Shown: piece by piece, positions 1 through 8,734 of the stretch
Numbering within the stretch: the first letter of the stretch is position 1
Layout of the letters: each line of letters begins with the position of its first letter
From: Streptomyces sp. YIM 130001
GTDB taxonomy: Bacteria > Actinomycetota > Actinomycetes > Streptomycetales > Streptomycetaceae
Assembly (NCBI RefSeq): GCF_003574445.1
Contig: NZ_KZ984559.1
Span: forward strand, 1-64,000
Length of the DNA: 64,000 nucleotides
Direction of reading: 5' to 3'
The notes under the pieces: generated by a model
Told to the model about the DNA's origin: nothing
Databases searched by the model: none
What the model saw: only the letters and a program-made list of their open reading frames with translations
Made by a program: the position numbers and the translations under genes

Positions 1-130
1 GGCGTTCTGGCTCAGGACCTGGCGACTCCTGCGCAAGCTCCGATGCCGAACCTCACGCATCACCGGTCCCGTTCAAGCCGCCGTCGCTCTCCCGCCTCAC
101 CTGCCCGAAGTGAAGATGGAAAGGCTCACC
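1..130 (+). pseudogene. C-terminal fragment of an IS5-like transposase
   Basis: From base 2 the plus strand reads in frame as A-F-W-L-R-T-W-R-L-L-R-K-L-R-C and then R-I-T-G-P-V-Q-A. This is the type of C-terminal segment found in IS5-like DDE transposases of Streptomyces. The gene enters from outside the window, so its catalytic residues are not visible. The frame has no stop after the recognisable part and runs on antisense to the esterase, so the end is probably frameshifted or decayed. Family assignment is from memory of the motif. The boundary near 130 is approximate. Confidence 0.45.
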
Positions 131-322
131 GGGTTCTGCGCAGTGAGTCCGCGCGCGGTGACGAGCCGACTGCGGCGAGGCGATGACGCGGCCGTTTCGA
201 CCGTGGACGATTGCCACTCCTCGACGAGGTCCTGCCCGAACACCGCGTGGGGCGGCGGCGACAGACACCCTTGCCCGCGCCAGCGGGGTGTTCCCGTCGG
301 CTCAGCTTCTGGCCCCGTCAGA

Positions 323-1831
323 TCAGGGGTGCCGACCTGGCGTCGGGAGGTCGAAGGGCGCCGGGTGGTGGTCGGACCAGATGTGACGGGAAGCCTGTTC
401 CGGGTAGGGGCGGGTCTCGGGCGTGGCGTCCAGGACTCGAGTGAGTTGCTGATCCGGTTGGTAGGCGGCCCATCCTGGAGTGCCGTAGGTGACGAAGTCG
501 ATCCAGGACTGCTGGAGTTCACGGGAGACGGCGAAGGCTTCGGGTGTAGGCGGGTCGCCGATGAGTGCCGTGCCGATGGGACCGTTCAGCGTGCCGAACG
601 CCAGCGGGATGTCGAGGCTGTGGCACGCGCCCAGGATTCCGCCGCGGGCAGGGGACGGCCATCGCAGCTCGAACAGGTACGAGGCACCACCCGCTGCAGC
701 ATTCGCCTCGCCCAACTGCAACGACGGCATACGGAAGAAGGCGTCGGAGTACACGGCTTCCAGCAGCTCCTCCGGGGTGGCCTGCGGGTGTGCGGAGCGG
801 TAGGCGTCCGCGCCGTGCGGAGGTGGGGCGAGCAAGTCGAGTGCGGCGCGGGCGTCTTCATCGGTGAAACTGCCCCGGCGTCCGGTCGTGACGCTGAACA
901 GCCGGAATTCGTCCCGTGTATGGCCGACGAGCAGCTCGATCCCGCTCGCACGGCCGTGGGTCAGTGCGGGCCAGGGCGTTTCGGAGAGGACCTCGCCGTC
1001 GATGACGGGGCACAGAGACGTGCCGGACTCCGTGATCCGTCCCCAGCGCTCCCGGTATGCGTGGAGGCCGGCGTTGAGGGAGGTGACCTCTGCCGCCAAC
1101 CGCCAGGGTTCGATGTCCCGCAACGCCGAGGCCGTGGGGGCGACGCCGAGCCGTTTCGCGAGAGCGGCGGTGGTTTCCCGTGCCAGCGCCGCAGTGGCGT
1201 GCATTCCGGGTACTGAGTGAGTGATGGCCCGCCGGAACAGGCTGCGTGCCGGCTTCATCGTCAGCAGGGCCGCGACTGATCCCGCTCCTGCGGACACCCC
1301 GCCGACGGTGACCTGACCGGGATCCCCACCGAAGGAGGAGATGTTGCGCTGCACCCACTCCAGTGCTGCGATCTGGTCGAGGAAGCCGCGGTTGGGCGGT
1401 GCGTCGTCGAGGAACGCGAAACCTTCCGCACCCACCCGGGAGTTGACACTCACCACGACAAGGCCGCCTGCGGCCAAGGCGGTCGGGTCGTACGTCGGAT
1501 CGCTGGACGTGGCAGCCACGTAGCCGCCCACGGGGAACCAGACCAGCACCGGCAGTCCTGTCGCGCCCGGGTCAGGGGTGCAGACGTTGAGCGTCAACCA
1601 GTCCGTACCCCCCGTCTCGTCCACGTCGATAGGCAGGGACAGCGGCACCACGGGGCCGAACTCGGCTGCCTGCAGGGTCCCGTCCCAGTGGTGCGGTTGG
1701 ACGGGTGCGGCGAAGCGGAGACTCCCCACCGGGGGCTCGGCGTAGGAGATTCCCCGGAACACCGCGTGCCCCTGGCGCCGCCGCCCCTGCAGGATGCCTT
1801 CCGTGGTCCGCACTTTTGGTCGTTCATCCAT
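323..1831 (-). CDS. Type B carboxylesterase
   Basis: Predicted 502-residue alpha/beta hydrolase of the carboxylesterase type B (COesterase) family, hydrolysing carboxylic esters, probably in the cytoplasm because no signal peptide is visible. The N-terminal F-R-G-I-S-Y-A-E-P-P-V-G segment is a family hallmark. The nucleophile elbow G-V-S-A-G places the catalytic serine near residue 180. An oxyanion-type G-G lies near 102. A C-H-S segment in the last quarter likely supplies the histidine. The ATG at 1831 is preceded by GGGAGGG at good spacing; the open frame continues upstream without family similarity. It is divergent from the TetR gene at 1921, which probably controls it. The physiological substrate is unknown. 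Confidence 0.88.
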   Translation of the reverse strand: MDERPKVRTTEGILQGRRRQGHAVFRGISYAEPPVGSLRFAAPVQPHHWDGTLQAAEFGPVVPLSLPIDVDETGGTDWLTLNVCTPDPGATGLPVLVWFPVGGYVAATSSDPTYDPTALAAGGLVVVSVNSRVGAEGFAFLDDAPPNRGFLDQIAALEWVQRNISSFGGDPGQVTVGGVSAGAGSVAALLTMKPARSLFRRAITHSVPGMHATAALARETTAALAKRLGVAPTASALRDIEPWRLAAEVTSLNAGLHAYRERWGRITESGTSLCPVIDGEVLSETPWPALTHGRASGIELLVGHTRDEFRLFSVTTGRRGSFTDEDARAALDLLAPPPHGADAYRSAHPQATPEELLEAVYSDAFFRMPSLQLGEANAAAGGASYLFELRWPSPARGGILGACHSLDIPLAFGTLNGPIGTALIGDPPTPEAFAVSRELQQSWIDFVTYGTPGWAAYQPDQQLTRVLDATPETRPYPEQASRHIWSDHHPAPFDLPTPGRHP

Positions 1832-1920
1832 GACGCTTCCCTCCCGTACGTGCCTGCCACCTTTATAGGTCAGATGTATTATGTCACTCGTACGGAAAAG
1901 ATCGCAGGGAGAGGCCGGCC
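1832..1920. promoter_or_regulatory. Divergent promoter region, carboxylesterase/TetR
   Basis: The 89 bases between the two divergent starts hold an AT-richer core around 1862-1890 containing GTCAGATGTATTATGTCAC, an imperfect dyad (GT.A.AT on each side). This is the natural place for a TetR operator controlling both genes. No clear -35/-10 pair could be fixed, so the exact operator is inference. Confidence 0.35.
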
Positions 1921-2517
1921 ATGCCGAAGCAGGTGGATCACCGCGGGCGCCGTGAAGCGATCGCGCGCGCACTCTGGCAGGTGGTGGGTGACCGCGGCAT
2001 CGGGCATCTGTCCATGCGCGAGGTCGCCGGGGAGGCGGGCATCTCTCTCGGACAGCTGCAGCACTACTTCGCCTCCCGGGCCGCCATGCTCTCCTTCGCG
2101 ATGGACTTCGCATCCGAGCAGACCGCACTCCGCATCCAGCGCGGCATGAAGGAATTCGGCGATCACCCGCACCCCCGCGATGTGCTGCGCGTGACGCTCG
2201 CGGAGATGCTCCCCCTCCACGCCGACGCACGTGCCGCCAGCCGGATGAGCGCCGCCTACGTCCTCGAGGCCCTGCACGACGAGAACATCCACGAACAGGC
2301 GCGCACCGGACTCTCCCAAGGTCGCCGGCGCGTCGAGCAGTTGGTCCGCCAGGCGATCTCCGACGGGCACATCCACTCCGACCGTGACCCGGTGACCGAG
2401 ACAAATCTGCTCCTCGCCCTCACCGGCTTCACCCCTCTCATCGAACTCGACGTGGTCAGCCCTCAGGAGGCACTCGACGCCATCGATCAGCACCTGGCCG
2501 GACTGTTCACCGAATAG
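1921..2517 (+). CDS. TetR/AcrR family transcriptional regulator (BetI-like)
   Basis: 198-residue one-component repressor. The N-terminal helix-turn-helix spans about residues 12-58 (G-I-G-H-L-S-M-R-E-V-A, then G-Q-L-Q-H-Y-F as recognition helix). The C-terminal ligand-binding half resembles BetI-type TetR_C domains. Start ATG follows GGGAGAGG. It is divergent from the carboxylesterase across 89 bases, the classical layout in which a TetR protein represses itself and its neighbour until an effector, perhaps an ester substrate or product, binds. The ligand cannot be read from the sequence. Confidence 0.85.
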   Translation: MPKQVDHRGRREAIARALWQVVGDRGIGHLSMREVAGEAGISLGQLQHYFASRAAMLSFAMDFASEQTALRIQRGMKEFGDHPHPRDVLRVTLAEMLPLHADARAASRMSAAYVLEALHDENIHEQARTGLSQGRRRVEQLVRQAISDGHIHSDRDPVTETNLLLALTGFTPLIELDVVSPQEALDAIDQHLAGLFTE

Positions 2518-3189
2518 ATCCGAGCACCGAAGGGCGGGGGCCCGACCGACCGTGGGCATCCGACTCCGCACCCCGGGTGATGGAGCGTCATGCCAGCGGC
2601 GTTCGGACCGAATGCGCTGTGCTCGAACTCCATGCAACCGTTCCTGATGCGAAGCCCGCCCCGTAGCGCACTGTCGAGAGGGAGCTTGCCGCACGCCTCT
2701 GACAGTCAACTCGTCTACCTGATCAGGGAGTTCAGACGCGTCGATCAGTCCGGAGCTCGGCGGGCGAGTTCGCGTCGGAGGTGGAATTTTCTCGCCGTGG
2801 GCCTGTTCGAGCGCGTCTCGCAGGGCTCGTACTCCTTCTCGACCGTGCCTCTCCAGGCGAGAGGTCCGGCCGGTCAGTGCGGGGACGAGGACGTTGTGCT
2901 CCTCTGCCCTCCGGTCGGCTGGTCGATCCGCCCCCGAAGTGCGGCCGCGGTCACGCCACTTCTCGCCTGTGTTCCGAGCATCCGCGCGTTTCGCCCGGCC
3001 TTCAGGGGATACCCGTTCTTGCGAGATCGGCGCCTCGTCACATTCGACGTGCGGGGCCCTCATCGCGTCTGCAGGCGCTGTGCCACGGCTTCACAGGACT
3101 GCCCGGAAACACCGGTCGAGGCCGACGAGGTCTCGACTCCGCCAAGGACGTCGCTCGCGCGACGCGAGCGTGAGTGGAGGATCTTTGTC
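2518..3189. other. Region without a supportable gene
   Basis: About 670 bases. Open frames exist on both strands, but none has a family signature, a convincing ribosome binding site or a codon pattern that stands out from its shadows. The last 15 bases carry the GGAGG that serves the gene at 3190. It may be the remains of decayed DNA, since IS debris and a broken gene lie next to it. Confidence 0.5.
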
Positions 3190-4674
3190 ATGGATGACCG
3201 AGCGCGCGTCCGGCGAGTTGGCGAGCTGACCTTCACTGCCCACGGCGGGTTCGATGAAGCGGCTGCGCAGCGGACTCTCATAGCGATCGCCGACAGTGGT
3301 TGCGCGGACCTCTTCGTCATCGCGCACGGGGCGCACAACGACGCCGCGACGTAGGACGCGTTCGACGACCAACTGGCGGACCTGCTGGCTCCGCACAGTG
3401 CGCAGTCGGATTCTGTCGGCATATTAGGTGTGCGCTGGCCCTCTCTTCGGTTCCGCGACGAACCCGTGCCCGGCCTCAATACTCAGGAGATAGCGACGGC
3501 ACGGGACGTCTTGCCCGATCTGCCGCCGCAGCTGGTGGACGACCTGCTGCGCGCATTTCCTCAGAGCACCGCCCCGATAAGGCAGTTGGCAACTCTCCTG
3601 CACGAACAACCCCTGAGGGAACCAGCCTTCGACGACTTCGGGTCGGCGCTCAGAGAACTTGCGGCCGTCTCTCTGGAAGATCCGAGGGCCGATTTCACCG
3701 AGGACACGGAGGGGGAACTGGTCCCCCAGGCCGATCCACTCATGCTGTTCGAGGACACGACCTCGGTCTGCGGCGAGTTCGCCGACGCGCTGCAAGACGT
3801 TCGCGACAGTTCCGGTGAGAAGCGCAAGCCCGAGCGTCACGAGTTTCCGCGCCCCGGTGTGACGGCGGAGGCACCGTCCACGGCCGGTACGCTGCACGAA
3901 TTCCATGCTGCGGGACCGCGTCCCGCGCATCCGCTGAGTCCACGCCTCACACAGCCGGGGACCGTCGCCAAAGCCGGCCCGACCGGCGACCAGCGCTTGG
4001 CCCAGGACTGGAACAAGCTCTGGCTCGGCGCTCACGAGCTGCTGCGGCAGGTCGTCTATCACGTACTGCGCCGTCGCGCAGGACTGGTCGGCCAACTGGG
4101 ACTTGGTCCCTGCGTCAGAGGGCTGGCCAGTGCGGCGGGGAACCTGCGCATCCACCTCGTGGGCCACGGCCTGGGAGGCCGTCTCGCGGGCTTCACCCTC
4201 CGCGGCTTGGAGCACAGTGGAGAACCGTCTCCGAGCGTGCAGAGCCTCACCCTCCTGCAGGCGGCCATCTCACACTTCGCCTTTGCCAGTTCCCTCCCCC
4301 ACCAGGTGTCCGGCCACGGCGCACTCTGGGACCGGCAGAGACTCGTCAGGGGTGCAGTGGTGACGTGTTTCTCCGACGCGGACATCAGCCTGGGACTGAT
4401 GCATCCGCTCGCCACTCAGATGGTCGGGGACGCCGCCGAACTGTCGACCGTCGGGCGCAAGTGGGGTGCCGCTGGATTCGACGGACTGCACGGCGTGGAC
4501 GGCCCGCCGGCCTTGCGCCTGAATGACGTGCTGGCGGACGGCCTTCCCAGCGCATCCTTCGTGAACATCGACGCCGGCTCGGTCGTACGAGACGGCCCTG
4601 TCCCCACCGGGGCGCATCACGACGTACTACATCCCGAGGTGGCGAGGCTCCTGCTCCACCACATCCCGCGCTGA
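3190..4674 (+). pseudogene. Alpha/beta-hydrolase-like protein, interrupted by an in-frame TAG
   Basis: A Streptomyces family of roughly 450-500 residues, often mislabelled serine-threonine protein kinase in databases but having an alpha/beta-hydrolase look. The ATG at 3190 follows GGAGG with 8-base spacing. Reading frame 1 continues unbroken to 4674 except for one TAG at 3352-3354. Residues on both sides fit the family (V-I-A-H-G-A-H-N-D before; G-V-R-W-P-S after), so a tyrosine TAC to TAG change is the simplest explanation. A rare TTA codon (bldA-dependent in Streptomyces) follows at 3424. The usual nucleophile motif G-H-S-F-G reads G-H-G-L-G near residue 325, so the serine is gone too. Probably decayed; re-initiation at GTG 3430 would give a 414-residue remnant. 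Confidence 0.65.
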
Positions 4675-4697
4675 CCCTGCTCCACCACATCCCGCGC
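4650..4697. repeat. 22-base perfect direct repeat at the gene/IS junction
   Basis: Bases 4650-4671 and 4676-4697 are identical (beginning CCTGCTCCACC, ending CCCGCGC) with TGAC between them. The first copy is the 3' end of the broken hydrolase-like gene, including its last codons. The second leads directly into the ISL3 transposase fragment. It looks like a small duplication made at the rearrangement breakpoint. It is not the target duplication expected for ISL3 elements, which is about 8 bases. Confidence 0.8.
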
Positions 4698-4699
4698 GC

Positions 4700-5209
4700 C
4701 GCGATGCCCTCGACCAGTGCCGCCGCCGTGTGCAACTCGCGATCCACGGCCACCGCGGCTTCGAGGACGACCCGCTCTACAAGTCGCGGCGGACCCTGCA
4801 CACCGGTGCCGGGCTGCTCACCGACCGACAGATCGACCGACTCAACCAGCTGTTCGCCGACGAGGGCCATGTTGAGGTCGAAGCGACCTGGGGCGTCTAC
4901 CAGCGCATGATCGCGGCTTACCGCGAGGAGGACCGCAGCCGAGGACGTGAGGCGATGGTCAAGCTGATCAACGACTTCGGCACCGGTGTCCCGAAGGCGC
5001 TGGTCGAGGTCGCGAAGCTCGGCAGAACGCTGAAGAAGCGCGCCGCCGACGTGCTCTCCTACTTCGACCGGCCTGGCACCAGCAACGGCCCGACCGAAGC
5101 CATCAACGGTCGGCTCGAGCATCTGCGCGGCTCCGCACCCGGGTTCAGGAACCTGACCAACTACTTCGCCCGCAGCCTGCTCGAGACCGGCGGCTTCAGG
5201 CCACAACTG
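4700..5209 (+). pseudogene. ISL3-family transposase, C-terminal fragment
   Basis: Frame 2 from 4700 encodes R-R-D-A-L-D-Q-C-R-R-R-V-Q, then D-D-P-L-Y, R-R-T-L-H-T-G-A and S-N-G-P-T-E-A-I-N-G-R, ending G-G-F-R-P-Q-L at 5209. This is the C-terminal half of the DDE domain of ISL3-family transposases and includes the region of the conserved glutamate (T-E-A-I-N-G). The N-terminal zinc-binding and early catalytic parts are missing, and there is no start codon or ribosome binding site. The frame runs on to 5254 only by chance, over the start of the DinB gene. A matching N-terminal piece lies on the other strand at 5807-6011. Confidence 0.85.
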
Positions 5210-5216
5210 GCCCCCG

Positions 5217-5250
5217 TTGCGAGGGTCGGCCCGAGTGCTACGTTCGGGCC
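5217..5250 (+). promoter_or_regulatory. Candidate leaderless promoter of the DinB gene
   Basis: TTGCGA at 5217-5222 and TACGTT at 5239-5244 are separated by 16 bases. The ATG at 5251 lies only 6 bases after the -10, so transcription would start at or next to the initiation codon. No ribosome binding site precedes the ATG, which fits leaderless translation, common in actinomycetes. Read from sequence only. Confidence 0.5.
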
Positions 5251-5757
5251 ATGACTAGACCCGGTGAGATCCTCGGCAGCGTGGTCGCCGCCAGCGAGCG
5301 CGAGCAGCTCGAGACGTTCCTGGATTACCTGCGCGACGCCGTCGTGCGCAAGGCCCGCGGGGTGTCGGAGGAGGACGCCCGGCGCAGCCCGGTGCCGACC
5401 GGCACCAACCTCGGCGGCCTGATCAAACACCTGCGGTGGGTGGAACTGGGCGGGTTCGCCCAGCAGATCGGGCAGATCCCCGCCGCGGAGCTGCCCACGC
5501 CGCCGTGGACCGACGCAGACCCGGAGGCCGACCTGCGGCTGGAGCCGAACGAGAAGCTCGACGACGTCATCGGCGCCTACCAGGCGGAGTGCGACCGCTC
5601 CCGCGAGATCGCCGCCCAGCACAGCCTCGACTACGCACCGCGGGGCAAGGAGCTGACGTTGCGGTGGGTGTACCTGCACGTGATCCTGGAGACCGGCCGG
5701 CACGCGGGCCACGCGGACATCCTGCGCGAGATGATCGACGGCAGCGTCGGCGACTGA
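5251..5757 (+). CDS. DinB/DUF664 family protein (mycothiol-transferase-like fold)
   Basis: 168-residue four-helix protein of the DinB/DUF664 group. L-I-K-H-L-R-W-V-E near residue 55, and Y-L-H-V-I-L-E-T-G-R-H-A-G-H-A-D near residues 138-153, supply the conserved histidines that bind a metal ion in this superfamily. In actinomycetes many members act with mycothiol, for example in thiol-dependent detoxification; the substrate here is unknown. Length is normal and the gene looks intact, although the two halves of a broken ISL3 transposase flank it in opposite orientation. No Shine-Dalgarno sequence; expression is probably leaderless. Confidence 0.85.
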   Translation: MTRPGEILGSVVAASEREQLETFLDYLRDAVVRKARGVSEEDARRSPVPTGTNLGGLIKHLRWVELGGFAQQIGQIPAAELPTPPWTDADPEADLRLEPNEKLDDVIGAYQAECDRSREIAAQHSLDYAPRGKELTLRWVYLHVILETGRHAGHADILREMIDGSVGD

Positions 5758-5806
5758 CGGCTCGCGGCGCGCCGTCGGTCCGTGTTCCGGTCGTCGGAGG
5801 CGGCGT

Positions 5807-6011
5807 TACACCGGTATCGGCGGAGGCTGACCTCCAACACCGTGGGCCGCCACCCGAACGGCTCGTGCGCCAACCGCCGGACCACCGTGTCCCTGGCCGC
5901 GCCCTGGCAGACGCGGCGACGACACCATCTGACGGGCTCGACAACCCGGCACCGGAGAATCGCCCGATCGGGCTCCAACCGCTGCCCGAGCACTTCGAGC
6001 CCGAGATCATG
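5807..6011 (-). pseudogene. ISL3-family transposase, N-terminal fragment
   Basis: Reading the minus strand from about 6011 gives L-G-L-E-V-L-G-Q-R-L-E-P-D-R-A, C-R-V-V-E-P, then R-R-L-A-H-E-P-F-G-W-R-P-T-V-L-E-V and R-Y-R-C at about 5807. This is the N-terminal zinc-ribbon region of the same type of ISL3 transposase whose C-terminus lies at 4700-5209 on the other strand. The first zinc knuckle has lost a cysteine (W-C-R-R-R-V-C where relatives have W-C-R-R-C-G-C), and the similarity stops where the second knuckle should begin. An upstream stop codon in the same frame shows it is dead. Confidence 0.75.
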
Positions 6012-6291
6012 GCCACCTCCATCCTCGGGAGACCTCGACCCCTACCCGGCCACCGACGCGCCGACCGGACTACACCCTCAAGTGCGAAGATCCCGCATAC
6101 CGGTCAGGCCGTGGCCGAGGTAGATCGTCAGTCACGACGAGGTCGCCCGGACGATCGCGCCGGCCGGTGGGGTCCTGCTCGTCTCAGGAGCAGGAGTCGT
6201 CCCCTGCGGACGGGCACGGCAGGGGGTGCGGCACGGCGAGATCGCCGGAGGCCTGGGCAGGGATCCACGGCCCATCGACGCATGCGGCCTG

Positions 6292-6335
6292 CCTCCTGAC
6301 CTCTCCCCCGCATCCTCCTGACCTCTCCCCCACAT
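6292..6335. repeat. 22-base tandem duplication
   Basis: Two adjacent 22-base units (6292-6313, 6314-6335; each starts CCTCCTGACCTCTCCCCC) differ by one base (GCAT versus ACAT), with the beginning of a third unit after them. They end directly at the stop side of the minus-strand gene at 6338. The rest of the 6012-6337 gap shows two GC-rich hairpins (6173-6195 is a perfect 8-base stem) but no gene. Function unknown; possibly replication slippage. Confidence 0.7.
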
Positions 6336-6337
6336 CC

Positions 6338-8227
6338 TCATGTCCCCGGGGGCCTGAGGATTTGACCGGTGCGGGTGAGGGCCTTCACGCGGTCGTCGGG
6401 CGGGTTGCGTACCGCCAGGGTGGGGCGTGTCGACGTCTTGCCCGCGGCGGTCAGTTCGGTGACGGCCCGGGAGCCGGCCGCGAGGAGATAGCGGTCTCCC
6501 TCGGACGTGCGGTACTTGACCCCCGCCACCACGTGCTGCCCGTAGCGCGAGCAGGCGGCGGTGTTGCGCGCGGATGCGGCCAGCAGCGGTTTGCCACTGG
6601 AGGGGCGTAGGCCGATGAGTACCTGCCCCGGGCCCTTCCAGGTGTCGGCGCGCATGCAGTTCCAGGTGCCGCTTCCGCCGCCCGGTAGCTTCTGGAGAGC
6701 GAAGTCCCAGGTGTTGACCGACCGTACGCCGGGGTCGAGTTGGGGCAGACCGCATGAGGTGGTGGACCAGGCCGTGAGAGCGGCGGAGCTGGTCGCTTCG
6801 ACGGGACGGCCCGCGCGTGCGTTCTCGGCGCGCCCTGGCAAGGCTTGGTACGTGAGGTGAACGGGTGCGAATCCACCCAGGTCGGTGAGCAGGAATCTGT
6901 GGTTCTCCACGATCTTCGACGAGGATCGCAACTGCAGGGTGGGCCAGCTTCCGCAGCCCTTCGCCGGCGGCAGCGGGACCTCGGGGGTGACGCCCGAGGT
7001 GAGCGCCAGCGGTTGGGGAAGGCTGTCCGGCTTACGCAGGTCCCGCAGGCCCGATTCGGAGATCCACGGGGCAAGCAGATAGCGGGCTGCGGTCCGGGTC
7101 CGGGTGAGCGTCAGCGCCGACGCGTCGGTCACGTCGGAGTTGTCGGACCGCGCGATCTCGAGGGTGGCTGCCGACCCGCCGGCCTGTACCGGTTCGGTGT
7201 ACCTGACGGTACGTTCACCGTCGTAGAACAGCACGATGTTGCGAGTGTCGACGTTGCCCGCGTAGAGCAGTTGCGGGGAATGGGCCGGACCCTGAGTGGA
7301 GGCGCCGGGCTCGACCGTGCGTCGTACCGATTCGGACGGATGATCCCAGACCCGCAGCGCACGTGAGAGCAGCCCGGAATCACGGGTGCGATCACCGCGT
7401 GCGGGCCAAGCGGTCAGGTCGACGCGGGAAGTGTCCGCCCAGGCCTTCGGGTCAGCCAGGACCAGTCGCTCGGGATCCAGCGCGCGGGAGACGGCAGGTT
7501 TGCCGCCTGCCGGGTCGGCCAAGGGGGCGGGTGGTGGCTGCAGAACCTGCGCGACCATGACGCCGCATCCGGCCAGAACCAGCGCGGAGACGGCCGCCGC
7601 GCCCAGCCTGCTGTTACGACGGCGACGCAGCAGGTCGTCCGGCGTGGTCTGCACGGTGCAAGGGTCGAACTCGGTGGAACGCAGAGCCTGCTGCCCGCTC
7701 TCGCCCAACTGGTCGCGCAGCGCTACCGCCTGCCGTAGCCCGTCGGCGTCGTCGACGATGCGGCGCACCTCGGCGGCCGGCAGCTCCTCCAGAACCAGCA
7801 GCGCGTACGCGGCCCGCACGGCAGGCGGCACCTCCGCAAGCCGCCGATCGAGCACAAGCTCCACGGCCCCGCCGGCCCGCGGAAACAGGCGCAGACCGAT
7901 GACGACGGGAACACCGCGCCCACGGCGGGCACGCAGCGCGGTGCGCACCACGCGAGTCCTGAGCCAACCGTAGGCTCCTCCCTCCGCCCCGACGTCCACC
8001 TGACGGGACAGGCGCGGCAGCACCTGCTGCACCAGGCGGTGCGCGTCCAGGACATGTCGGTGACGGCCACGGTGGTCCGAAAGCGTCAGGTAGGCGAGCC
8101 TGACCAGACGGGCATAGTGCTCGATCAGCACGGCCTCCACCTGATCAAGCGCTATTCGCTGCTCGGAGTCGTCGGCCGGTCGGTGAGCGGAGGCGGACGA
8201 CGTGATGCGCTTTTCAGACTGAGCCAT
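6338..8227 (-). CDS. Membrane-anchored protein with sigma-like N-terminal region, unknown function
   Basis: 629 residues. Residues about 28-205 resemble a degenerate ECF sigma-like fold (H-Y-A-R-L-V-R-L-A-Y-L-T-L, then P-P-A-V-R-A-A-Y-A-L-L-V-L-E-E-L as in region 4). One membrane segment lies near 210-230 (A-V-S-A-L-V-L-A-G-C-G-V-M-V-A-Q). The rest, about 400 residues, is extracytoplasmic with several cysteines (C-G-S-W, S-C-G-L, W-N-C-M, A-A-C-S) that could form disulfides. Streptomyces genomes carry proteins of this architecture without assigned function. A cell-surface sensor role is inference. No strong ribosome binding site precedes the ATG at 8227, so the start may lie a little further in. 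Confidence 0.7.
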   Translation of the reverse strand: MAQSEKRITSSASAHRPADDSEQRIALDQVEAVLIEHYARLVRLAYLTLSDHRGRHRHVLDAHRLVQQVLPRLSRQVDVGAEGGAYGWLRTRVVRTALRARRGRGVPVVIGLRLFPRAGGAVELVLDRRLAEVPPAVRAAYALLVLEELPAAEVRRIVDDADGLRQAVALRDQLGESGQQALRSTEFDPCTVQTTPDDLLRRRRNSRLGAAAVSALVLAGCGVMVAQVLQPPPAPLADPAGGKPAVSRALDPERLVLADPKAWADTSRVDLTAWPARGDRTRDSGLLSRALRVWDHPSESVRRTVEPGASTQGPAHSPQLLYAGNVDTRNIVLFYDGERTVRYTEPVQAGGSAATLEIARSDNSDVTDASALTLTRTRTAARYLLAPWISESGLRDLRKPDSLPQPLALTSGVTPEVPLPPAKGCGSWPTLQLRSSSKIVENHRFLLTDLGGFAPVHLTYQALPGRAENARAGRPVEATSSAALTAWSTTSCGLPQLDPGVRSVNTWDFALQKLPGGGSGTWNCMRADTWKGPGQVLIGLRPSSGKPLLAASARNTAACSRYGQHVVAGVKYRTSEGDRYLLAAGSRAVTELTAAGKTSTRPTLAVRNPPDDRVKALTRTGQILRPPGT

Positions 8228-8734
8228 GGCCTGCGCAACGAGCCGCGGACAAGGGCGACACCCCCACGTTCCGAGCGATCGACTCCTTGTCGTACCCGTC
8301 GGAAAATGGCCGGTGGGTGAGCAACTGCGGCCGAACGCAGATCAGTTCGCAGCCAAAGGCGGGAGGCGGCTGGGCCAGGCACTGCTTCTTGGATCATGTG
8401 CGGAGTCAGACGGTCAGGGTTGCGAGGGTGACCGTGCCGAGTCAGATCTGGTGCCGGAGTCTGGCCTTGTCGGGCCGAGCAGGGCTGGAGCGGCTCCAGG
8501 AGGTCGCTACCGCTACCCCGCGCTCCGCACCGGCTTCGCCGACGGGTGCAAGCGACGCCCAAGGGGTTTCCCGCTCCAGGCGCGCGAAGCGCACCTCTGC
8601 GTCGATCCCCGACTCAGCCCTCACCCGCCGTCCTCTCTTTCCCGCGACCCCACTCTTCCATCGCCTGCTCGACGAGGCGGGCGGCCGGCTCGCGGGTGAC
8701 GTCATGGAGGGGCAGGGTGCACCGCGGCCCCGAG
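8228..8734. other. Region without a supportable gene
   Basis: About 500 bases between the sigma-like gene and the small membrane protein. Both strands are open for long stretches because of high GC, but no frame has family similarity or a proper ribosome binding site. The part nearest 8228 should contain the promoter of the minus-strand gene; no canonical boxes could be fixed. Confidence 0.5.

Noticed and set aside
5782..6123. 113-residue plus-strand frame
   Set aside because: Antisense to the ISL3 N-terminal fragment, with no similarity of its own.
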